From the NCBI GenBank assembly GCA_025618425.1, contig CM046832.1, positions 59,708,087 to 59,772,086 of the forward strand: 64,000 nt of DNA. The letters run 5' to 3'. Numbering within the stretch: the stretch's first letter is position 1; every line of letters begins with the position of its first letter. The stretch comes from Heliocidaris tuberculata. Lineage: Eukaryota; Echinodermata; Echinoidea; Camarodonta; Echinometridae. Both the position numbers and the translations under genes were made by a program. Under the pieces are notes generated by a model. The model was not told the DNA's origin. It searched no databases and saw only the letters and a list, made by a program, of their open reading frames with translations. Positions 21,976 to 30,899 of the stretch are shown here, piece after piece.

Positions 21976-22611
21976 ATATACCGCCTAAAATGGTGAATTT
22001 ATACTGAAATACATATCGCGGTATAATATTATTAAGTCATTTCAGTTTAATGAAATTGCAGAAATAGAAATATTTGCCCATTAGAATTGAAACACAAATA
22101 ATTCATATACTTATTCACGAAGTTTGAAAACAATATCTATTTCCAGAATTAAAGTTACTTTTGATCATGTGATATATTAAGTTAGCTTTAATGAAAGGGT
22201 TGATTCATACATTTTCATAAATGTTCATTTTGTCTACGACATTCCTTGGGGCATTCACTGGTTGAACCATAATATTCTGTAGTGTTTTCGCTCATTAGCG
22301 CTTGGGGGGGGGGGGGGGGGTTATAGATGTAAATCGGTCCCTCAGTGCTAACTGAACCGGTTCAATGATTCTCTAATTAACATTTCAAAATGGTCCCTCA
22401 CAGGAAGTGAGCAGAGCAAACATACGCGGGTAGAGAAGATAAAGAAAGCTATATATGTATAGGGAGCGAACCTCGTACTAGTAGAACTTGATAATACAAT
22501 CATGTACATCGTTAAATCTCACTTGTCTGTTGGATGACTTTTGGTCATTTCCTCCAGTCCGACAGCTGCCTGTGCAAGTCGCGATTTAGGCCGACTCCTT
22601 TCGTTTCGAAC

Positions 22612-22726
22612 ATGGCTTTATACGTGGTTCGTAGAGGACGAAGAGAGGACTGCAATGATTTATTTCGACTGATCTTGGGACTTTCAGACCACGAAGGAGT
22701 ATCGAACCCGTCAATGACGAAAGACA
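22612..22726 (+). CDS. GNAT gene exon 1
   Basis: It starts at an ATG in good context and codes 38 residues (MALYVVRRGRREDC to SMTKD) plus one base before the donor GTGAGTAAAG at 22727. This gives the first beta strand and helix of the GNAT fold. Confidence 0.85.
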
Positions 22727-25700
22727 GTGAGTAAAGCTCGGTCGATGTGACAAGAGGTGTCCCGAACTTGGCAACCTGCAACCGGAATAACAATTTGATA
22801 TTGAATTATTTTTAGGTTTTTGTTATTTAACGCTGCGTTGATAAAAGTAAGAGGAGTCATGAAGTTAACAGCATGATGTTTGTCATGCATGGGGGGAAGT
22901 CAAATATATATACACATGCGCGAACCCCCCTCCCCCCCCCCCCCCCGCCAAAAAAAAAAAGGGGTGAAAAGGGTAGTTTTTGCTGGTTAAGGGTTAAAGC
23001 CACAGAACTCCTAAAGACGTCTTTAGGAGTTCTGTGGTTAAAGCGCGTGACCCTATGAGCAGGACGCATGTGTCAAATTAGGGGGCTAAAATCAGGAAAT
23101 AGGATATGTCTGGTGAGTTATAGAGGAGTAATTGAGGTAGACCTTGTTTAGGGGATATGCGCGAAAATATTTGCCCCCCCCCCGACAGAATTTCAACAAT
23201 GAAAACAAAATGATTATGAATCATTTACTTCAAGCCAAAAGAAATTGAAACCAAATTACTGTTAAAAACTCATAATTTGAGAACTTTTCAAAAAAATTAC
23301 GATCTAGCATAACAGACGTTTTGAGGCCAACCGTCAAAAAGGTAGGCATAGCTAATATTGGGGCACGTATAAAGCTATATATATATATAGACGGTGAATT
23401 TTAACACATAATTTCAAATCATGAGCAGATGGATGAAAGTAACATCGAACGACCTATAGCCCCCCCCCCCCCCCCCCCCGATCCTTCCGACGCAAATTAG
23501 AGCTTAAAGTGATTTTTTTTCTTGATTACCATTGGCGCGGATTAAGCCATCTTCTTAGTACATCTTTGGAATGTGAACTACTATACTAGCGAACTTGAAC
23601 TAGTTGCACTGTTATTCTTTGGACTCAGTTATGTGTGTCTGTTATGCCCCTGCTCATTAATAGTTTCTAATCGGTTTTAATTGATCAAATCTTTTATCAC
23701 GTCACGTTTCTTTTATGTGCTATCATTCACCCATGGTCATGTCAGACAATGGGAACGAACGCTGCAAGGCGTCACAATGCACACACTGCATGGTCGTTTG
23801 CCTCTGGTTCTGTTTTATTGTTGGATAGTGACTGAATGACCTTAACATTCGGTGTAGACTTTAGGTGCTTTACTGATAATCTTTCGTGTATTTTTTTTGT
23901 TTTGTTTTTGTTAAAGGAATTGTGTTCCCATCTTTTGAGCGACCCCTTGTTGTGTTTTTTTCTCCCCCCCCCCCCCCCAATGGTTAAGAATTATCCTTGT
24001 GGTTTATGTTCTAAAAGGGTCTAAAAGGGTCAAAAGGGTCTTTTATGCACTTGTTGCCAGCGGTGGATTCATATTAGCTGTGCTAGTGTACCAGTAGAGA
24101 TGTATAATGATATTTCTGAACAGTTTTTTGATTGGAAATGTCCGGGGTGCCTTTTGAAACAATTACCATTTTATGATCATGACGAAAATGATTTGTATGG
24201 AGTTATATCAAGGAGTTATCACAGAACACTCCTTGGTTATATCGTCTAACACTTGTCAAACTGTGACATGTGAACTTGTTAATGATGGAAAATTCGATGT
24301 TTTACGTGAAAAGGGACTAAGATGTGTGCAACTGAATATTGTGAGTTTGTTAAAATTTTTTGACGAGTTGAAGTCCATTTTAATCCGGAATAATATCCAC
24401 ATCCATATCCATAAGGTAATTCCGCTTCACAAAAAAGGTGATAGATTCAATCCAGATAATTATAGGCCGATATCTTTGTTCCCTTGCATTTCTAAAGTGC
24501 TCGAACGTATAATCCAAATTCAATTAGTTCGCCATCTTCATGCAAACAATATACTGGATTCTGTTCAGTCTGGATTTAGGGCTCGCCATTAAACTGTCAT
24601 TGCTTTAGTTAAAGTTACGGATGATTGGTTAATGGCATTGGATGAAGGCAGGTATACTGGGGTTGTCTTCGTCGATCTACAGAAGGCGTTCGATACGGTT
24701 GATCATCGGGTACTTTTAAATAAACTGTATTCTATTAGTTTGGATGAAATATCCTTACAATGGTTTGAGACAGTGGCGGATCCAGGGGGGGGGCAATCCC
24801 GGCCCGTGCCCCCCCCCCCTTTTGAGGGAAAACAATGCAATGTGCCCCCCCCCTATTTGCGATTGAGCCCCCGCCCCCCTTTTTCGAGCAGAAAACTTTT
24901 TTTTTTTTTTTTTTTTTTTTGCTTGTCAGAGAATTATGGAGGGGAACTGGACCCCATAACCCCCCCCCCCCCCCCCCCCCCACTGAGCGACTTTTGGAGG
25001 GCTGGCGAAAAAATTTTTTTTGCTCGCCACCCCCCACTGAGCGACTTTTGGAGGGCTGGCGAGAGACCAAAAAAATATGGGACTCCCTCCAAGCAGTTTC
25101 CCAAATTTGACAATCCTGCATTTGTGTGCCCCCCCCCCCCCTTATACGAAATCCTGGATCCGCCCCTGGTTTGAGAGCTACCTATCTGAGAGAAGGATAA
25201 TTACTATAATTAATAACATTATGTCTAATGAGAGGAGTTTAACCCATGGCGTACCCCAGGGTTCGCTATTGGGCCCACTGTTATTTACGATATTTATCAA
25301 TGATCTCCCTAAAATTTTCAAACTCTGTCACGTGCATCTTTATGCAGATGACACCGTTATATACTTCTCGCACAAATGTCCCATGCAGTGTTGTTGAATC
25401 TGTCTTGAATGGTGAAATGCAATATCTTGATAAATGGATGTCTCGCAATAAGTTATTAATTATACCAAAACTGTTTCCATGCTCATTGGCACCCGTCATA
25501 TGTTATCAAAGTTTAATGTACTTAATGTGAAAATAAGAGATATAAATATTGTAAAGGTGGATAATACAAAATACCTCGGTATCAATTTTGACAATGAATT
25601 GAAATGGGACACTCATATAGAAATTATGTGTCAGAAAATTAGTAAACTTATTGGCTTCCTTAGTAGATTAAGACACTACATAAATGAATCTGATTTAAAT

Positions 25701-26841
25701 CTAATTTACAAAACTATAATTCTTCCACATTTTGATTATGGAGATATAGTTTGGCAGTCCGCTACAAAATCCTCCCTTTCATTGTTACAAAAGCTGCAAA
25801 ACAGAGCGGGTCGTGTGATAATGAAAGTAAATCCCTATTCTCATACATCAAATCAACATGTTCATGATACTCTAAATTGGGACTTTCTAGACTGCCGTTA
25901 CAAAAAACATCTATGTACTATGATTTTTAAGATTTTAAATAATTGCACCCCGACATATATGTCCAGTAATATTAAATACCGTAAGTATAATTATTCATTT
26001 CGCTCGATCCATATTCTATATCTCCCTAAACCAAAGTCAAATAATTGTAAAAGAAAATTTTTCTATAGGGGGGTGACACAATATAATCAATTATCTGAAG
26101 ACATCCGAAATGCAACCTCATCCTTTCGTACCCTAATAAATAGTATTTTTCTTAACACTCTTCCTTAAACTCTAAATAAACTTTCGTATAACCATTTTTT
26201 TGTGTGTGTGTGCGTGTGCATGTATGCGTGTGTGTGCTATTTCCGTTTTGTTTTGTTCTATTTTGTATTTTTTTTATTTTTTTTTAAAATTTATGATTAT
26301 CTATTGTCTCTGTTCTGCTCTATGTATACTTATTATTTTTATTGTAAAGGACCCCAAGGAAGAACAGTAATGTTCTATCATGTCTATAAACATTGCTGAA
26401 TTGGGCTTTCCTCCGATTTGAATTGTTATTTATATGCATGTTTCTCTATCATTGTAAATATATTTTTGTGTATTTTTATCTGATTTCGGAAATAAAAACA
26501 AACAAACAAACATGGGAGAACCTAAGGAAAAGCACAGCTTGTTAAAACTAGGTATAACTATATATATATATTATGTGGGGATTACAAAAGACCTTGGATT
26601 CAAAATTTGTAACACAGTAATCTTTTTAATAAAATATATAATTTTCAGGTCAATGTCAGAGGGTGTAGTTATACTCAAGAGGAATTTTTCAAAGGATAGT
26701 AGAATATCGAGATGAAGAAAGGGCAATATCCATGAAAAGGAATAAGTTAGACAAGCATTTGTTAAAATGGGAGAGGTTGTATGAAAACAGCATGGTTGAG
26801 GGCGGTATCCACGAGTGTGTATGTGGGACTCTGGTGAGTGC

Positions 26842-26895
<54 letters not shown>

Positions 26896-29800
26896 TCTTA
26901 CATAGATTCAGTTGTGGGCTGCAGAGAACAGCAGAGCACAATCATGGCCTTTATTCCGTCATGCTTGTGGGGTACAAAATACAATAGGAGAAAACAATAC
27001 AGTTCCCCACAAATCAATGTGTGTGAGGGTGCGTGCGGGTGTGGATGTGTGTGTGTGTGTGGCGGGGGGGGGGGGGGCTTTTTTATGAGAATATTTCATT
27101 CAATGCTTTCTTTACAGTTTTGAATTTCAGTTATTTATTTATAGAATATTTTACATGATAATGTGCTGTATTTGTTATACACATGCTTTGAAATGTTGAT
27201 TTATGATTCATGTATTATTACTGAGTGAAACCAAAATAAAGATCATTGGACTAAAAAAGAAAAAAAGTATCAATCAGATATGATTATTTACGTCGAGGGA
27301 CCAAATTCATTTCGGAGTAAGTTTTGTGAAATTCCCTCAATCAATATTCATGAAATAATGTTCTGAATATTTAATTAGTTTTTCAGTAATTGAAAAATCG
27401 GAACCACAAAATATGTGTGTATAAATAATTAATTCAGTCATTCAAAGCACAATTGCTCTTACGCATTGCATTACTGAAATTCCAGAGAACCTCTTTTAAC
27501 CCAGAGTCATGTATCATTAATGACACTGAATAGCAAAGGGTTGGCAGAAAACATGACAGGTGCAGTGCACAATGGTATTGTTGTATTCTGAAGTAATTAC
27601 TGATATACAATGATTTTGTGGCCTCGATTTTTCAACAAGTGCAAGTTTGATTAAATGTTCAATGTATTATTTTAAGAATATTGATTAAGGACATTTCACA
27701 AAATACTCCAAATAGGTTTGACATCCTTCTTTTACAAATGAAAAGCTCAGTCAGGATACGAGATTTAACTTTTTGAGTTATTAGCAATGAAAGGACAATT
27801 GTCAAATGTTTTCTTTAACACCTATAACCAAGCCAGTCTATGACACATTTAATGTTAGATGGAAGGAAATCTTCCTGGTCGATCTATATCATCAACTCTG
27901 GGCCCCGTTGCATAAAATTTACCATTAACGGTAACTTTGCCATCAATGGTAACTCCCATGAAAACCTTGATTTTGATTGGTTGTTGAGTAATATTACCAT
28001 GGTAGCTGCCATTGATAGCAGAGTTACCATTAATGGTAAGTTCTATGCAACGGGGCCCTGGTCTGAGCTTTTTTAAATTGAAATAGTATTAAAAATTACC
28101 AATATACATGTATAGGCCTCTGCTCATCTGATGCAATCTCATTAAATTTTCAACTGCCTCTAATTCTATTTCTCAATGCAGTCATTCTAGAAGATGCTTT
28201 CGGTGACACACCTTGCCTTGATTTTATCGTCGGAGAATTCCAACCAGTGGCAACTACTGGGGTTGCCGGGGCAGGAGAAAAAAGGGTCGTCGCCTTTGCC
28301 TCGATCAACAGATTCAATCACAGGATCTGTTACGGTCGCTCTGCATATCTCAATGGTCTCTACATCGATGAAGGACACAGAGGTAGAGAAAATTAGGATG
28401 GTGTTCATCGTCCCGTCATTTTAATCCTTTTGATTATCAAGAAGCCAAATTTTGTGGGGTTTTTTTTCCTTATCTCTAAGTCGATTCAGTCAGTGATTCA
28501 TGTGTTTTAAATAGAGGGGTATTATTATATACGGGTATAGGCCTATAGGTGCAGTGCGTCCCCCAAAACAAGTCTCCCCAAATATATATTTCAAAACGTT
28601 TGTAAGAAAATTGTATGCCTGTGAATTTGGGTCTCTTCTGTCAAGTGACACCCCAAAATCTAACGATATGTTACGCTAGAGTGAGCAAACGCCATTGTTG
28701 TGAAATGGTAAAAAAATCCATTGTTAAGAATGATTTGTATTGGTTCTGGCTGATATCAGCAAAGTTGAGGGTCTTGAAAAGGCTTAGAAATGTAATATTC
28801 TGATTATCAAAAGGCAATTTATGACAGAATGGACATTGTTTTCTGTATATCCCATCGAAAAATTTACGGTTGACTGAGAAAGCCAGTTGACTGAGAAAGC
28901 CAATAAAAACTCGCCAAAATTAATATTTCAAAACACTGAAGTAGTTAATTTCTCACTAAAGCATAAAAATGTAGATGAGATATGTAAGGATATACAGAGA
29001 ACATAGCCTGTTGTTTCATTAATTGCCTTTTATTTACCAGAATATGGAAATTTCTAAGCCTTTTCATGACTCTCAGTCAATATCAATTTTTGTCAAGTCT
29101 GGATTTTGCACCCTTTCACAAAATCGGCTTTTGCTCACTCAAGCGTAGAATATTGGTTGATATTTTGATGTCATTTGATAGAAGAGACCCTAAGCTATCC
29201 ACCGTTATGAAAATTTCCTCAGAATATTTTGAAATATTTATTTGGGTAGACTTTTTCCAACTGTTAACCTTTTTTCTGGGATGCACTCTATAGGAGAGCC
29301 CCCTCCCCTCCCCCCTCCATCCGAATAAAGTCTTAGGGGCGCTCCTCGTGCCTGAGCCCCCTGGATCCTCCATCACTACTTCAGAATATTTTGATGTTGT
29401 TTCAGGGTTCATATTCAATCCACCGAGTCCCATTAAATACAAAAGCAAGGTATAAGATGTCAACATTGCAACGAATTTTATTTTGATCTCCGGCTCGCTG
29501 TCCCTTGAATAGTAGGCATCATATCACATTCACACAGTCCTTCACATGAAACTGCGTGATAATGTAGGTATAGGTTCCTTCATTTACATCTACATTTACT
29601 TTTCGGATTTCATATAGGTATATTTTTTCTGCAGAACTATAATATGTAATATTAAAAAAATAAGAGTCAGTCTGTCTCTATATTTGTGCATTGCCTCAAT
29701 GTAGGTAAAGGCCTAGGGAGTGCTCTCATGAAGGCAGTTACTAAGGTAAGAATCCCCCCCCCCCCCCAGTTATATTCAATTCAAAATGGTTCCATTCAAA

Positions 29801-30465
29801 ATCAATGTGGCAGCCACAGAGCTGCATTGCACAAAGATGTATTCGCATCACTAAATGTGGATGACATGCTCCTTTTCCAAAATTGATTTAAATTTAGTTT
29901 AATTATTATTATTATTATTTATTTATTTCTTTTTTTTTTTTTTTGGGGGGGTGTTGTTGTTCTTGACAACTCAGATTGGACAAATGTTTTATAATAAAGA
30001 AAGACTACTTGCTTGGTGGTAATGTGAGAGTATATGATGATGACTTCTTATAAATAAACGGAGTGGCAACTCCGGCAAAGAGCCCTGTATCAACAATAAT
30101 ACAAAACACACACATCAATATAACGTATAACAATTATCATGAACAGAGTTAACAAAAATGATGTGCAGGGGTTAAAAATGAAAACGGAAAAAAACTTACT
30201 ACTTGCCATAAGATTTTTTTGTTGTCTCCAATCCAAACTTTGTTGACAGGCTTGCCTCGATTGGGGCCTCGTCAGTCTGGACTTCGATGTTCTCTCCAAA
30301 AATGAACGGACTCGAAAGTTTTACTCGAGTCTTGGGGTGACGAACATGACGGAAAAGAAGGACTGGGAGTACTGGCAGTTCTTTGAAAAGGACATGAAAA
30401 AGTTGACTACGAGCATGGAACTGGAGTGCCCAAGTGGAGTCAATATACAACTGGAAGCAATATAG
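22612..30465 (+). CDS. GNAT acetyltransferase, SSAT/SAT-like, four exons
   Basis: Predicted 187-residue GCN5-type N-acetyltransferase. Exons 22612-22726, 28191-28382, 29705-29745 and 30250-30465 join in frame with GT-AG borders and phases 1, 1, 0. The N-terminus MALYVVRRGRREDCNDLFRL matches the start of spermidine/spermine N1-acetyltransferases. Motif A is LYIDEGHRGKGLGSALM (pyrophosphate loop R102-G-K-G-L-G107), and motif B contains NERTRKFYSSLG with Tyr141 at the position of the general acid of human SAT1 (171 aa). Proteins of this family use acetyl-CoA to acetylate primary amines of polyamines or relatives such as thialysine. The acidic pair before motif A in SAT1 (LED) is LNG here (N93, G94), so the substrate may differ. 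ATG has A at -3 and G at +4; an upstream in-frame ATG at 22534 lies outside family homology. Family assignment is firm; substrate is not. Confidence 0.9.
22921..23040. repeat. Poly(C)/poly(A) run and 38-bp perfect palindrome
   Basis: 23000-23018 and 23019-23037 are exact reverse complements with no spacer (CCACAGAACTCCTAAAGAC and its inverse). About 60 bp upstream is a C17-A10 homopolymer block. Intron 1 of the GNAT gene. Confidence 0.85.
24005..24163 (+). pseudogene. PHD-like zinc finger of the LINE, frameshifted
   Basis: NYPCGLCSKRV in one frame continues as LLCTCCQRWIHISCASVPVE and FFDWKCPGCLL in another. The C..C / C..C / H..C / C..C spacing suits a PHD finger, which some CR1/Jockey-type elements carry at an N-terminus. 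The frame change coincides with a triple 10-bp repeat (CTAAAAGGGT) at 24011-24039, probably an expansion that broke the frame. Confidence 0.6.
24173..26168 (+). pseudogene. Reverse transcriptase remnant of the LINE
   Basis: 24173-24592 carries HKKGDRFNPDNYRPISLF and ends at an in-frame TAA; the same frame resumes with VFVDLQKAFDTVDHRVL (catalytic Asp). After the inserted element come LTHGVPQGSLLGPLLF and LYADDTVIYFS (catalytic Asp pair), then a frame change into 25479-26168 with NTKYLGINFDNELKWDTHI and FDYGDIVWQS. The GVPQGS motif places it with CR1/Jockey/Rex rather than L1. Cannot encode an intact protein. Confidence 0.85.
24771..25168. mobile_element. hAT-like MITE with 8-bp TSD
   Basis: The ends CAGTGGCGGATCCAGG and CCTGGATCCGCCCCTG are 16-bp inverted repeats with one mismatch. 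GTTTGAGA flanks both sides (24763-24770 and 25169-25176), an exact 8-bp duplication as made by hAT transposases. The 398-bp interior is low complexity: poly(G), poly(C) and poly(T) runs and two ACTGAGCGACTTTTGGAGGG blocks. It splits a LINE codon, so the pre-insertion sequence is evident. Confidence 0.9.
26838..26892. repeat. (GT)n(GA)n compound microsatellite
   Basis: About eleven GT units followed by about fifteen GA units, in GNAT intron 1. Confidence 0.9.
27898..28060. mobile_element. Foldback MITE (GGGCCCCGTTGCATA ends)
   Basis: The left GGGCCCCGTTGCATAAA and right TTCTATGCAACGGGGCCC are inverted repeats; inside, TTACCATTAA / ACCATTAATGGTAA and CCATCAATGG blocks extend the pairing. About 163 bp, ending 130 bp before the exon 2 acceptor. 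Confidence 0.75.
28191..28382 (+). CDS. GNAT gene exon 2 (core)
   Basis: The acceptor CATTCTAG ends at 28190 and the weak donor GTAGAG starts at 28383. It encodes K39 to R102: AFGDTPCLDFIVGEF, a Gly/Ala-rich loop, RVVAFASINRFNH and AYLNGLYIDEGHR. The frame differs from other, longer open frames on both strands here, which are spurious. Confidence 0.88.
28645..29172. mobile_element. Foldback element with ~140-bp arms
   Basis: 28645-28790 (GACACCCCAAAATCTAAC onward, AGTGAGCAAACGCC, GTCTTGAAAAGGCTTAGAAA) and 29050-29172 (TTTCTAAGCCTTTTCATGAC, TTTGCTCACTCAAGCGT, ending GATGTC) are imperfect inverted repeats with a loop of about 260 bp. GNAT intron 2; no coding capacity. Confidence 0.68.
29705..29745 (+). 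CDS. GNAT gene exon 3 (acetyl-CoA loop)
   Basis: The acceptor AATGTAG ends at 29704 and the donor GTAAGA starts at 29746. The 41 nt plus the carried base encode GKGLGSALMKAVTK, the pyrophosphate-binding turn and following helix. Confidence 0.88.
30250..30465 (+). CDS. GNAT gene exon 4 (C-terminal)
   Basis: The acceptor TTGACAG ends at 30249. It reads ACLDWGLVSLDFDVLS, NERTRKFYSSLG and WEYWQFFEKDMKKL, then a 16-residue tail beyond the usual family end, stopping with TAG at 30463-30465. No AATAAA was seen close downstream. Confidence 0.9.
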   Translation, partial: ACLDWGLVSLDFDVLSKNERTRKFYSSLGVTNMTEKKDWEYWQFFEKDMKKLTTSMELECPSGVNIQLEAI

Positions 30466-30615
30466 ACGAGCCGTTTTGCATTTTCGAGAAAATGATAGAT
30501 TTCAGTGTGTTTTTTAAACCCTTGTAGGTAACTTTGAAGAAAAAAAAAGAGAGAAGAATAGATGCTTTCTGTAACATGTCCCTTCTTCCGTTATCAATGC
30601 CGGGGGGGGGGGGGT

Positions 30616-30890
30616 ACTCGTTTTTCTAAAGGTTCGTTTATCCGAATGTTCATAATTCCGAAGGTTCGTAATTCCGAAACACAAATTTCCCATAGCAGGG
30701 GGTTCATAATTCCGAAAATGAAATAGGGTTCATAATTTTGAACATTTGATGCATAACTCCGAAGGTTCATAATTCCGATGGTTCGTAATTCCGAAAATGT
30801 AATAGAGCCCTACGTAACTTTTCGGAGTAAAGAACCTTCGGAAATACGAACCTTCGGAAATATGAACCTTCGGAAAAACGATATGTAACC
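30616..30890. repeat. TTCGGAA / ATAATTCCGAA self-complementary array
   Basis: Six or more copies of GTTC(A/G)TAATTCCGAA on the + strand are followed by CTTCGGAAATA(C/T)GAA copies that are its complement. The first and last units mirror each other (CTCGTTTTTCTAAAGG / CCTTCGGAAAAACGA), so the whole block can fold back. Confidence 0.78.
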
Positions 30891-30899
30891 TTCATTACA

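Larger units (their letters stand above)
23981..26511 (+). mobile_element. CR1/Jockey/Rex-like LINE, degenerate
   Basis: In order: a PHD-like zinc finger (about 23990-24150), the first strand of an endonuclease (CVQLNIVSLLKFFDELKSIL, about 24327-24386), an abrupt join to reverse transcriptase (KVIPLHKKGDRF), the RT core, the C-terminal region, and a 3' tail ending in (AAAC)n at about 26496-26511. It is broken by an endonuclease deletion, a stop at 24590, an inserted hAT-like element (24771-25168) and frameshifts. It sits in GNAT intron 1 in the gene's own orientation. Confidence 0.85.

Noticed and set aside
22534..22611. Upstream in-frame ATG extending the GNAT by 26 residues
   Set aside because: The extension has no counterpart in SSAT proteins and contains an acceptor-like CTCCAG; the ATG at 22612 fits the family start and has better context.
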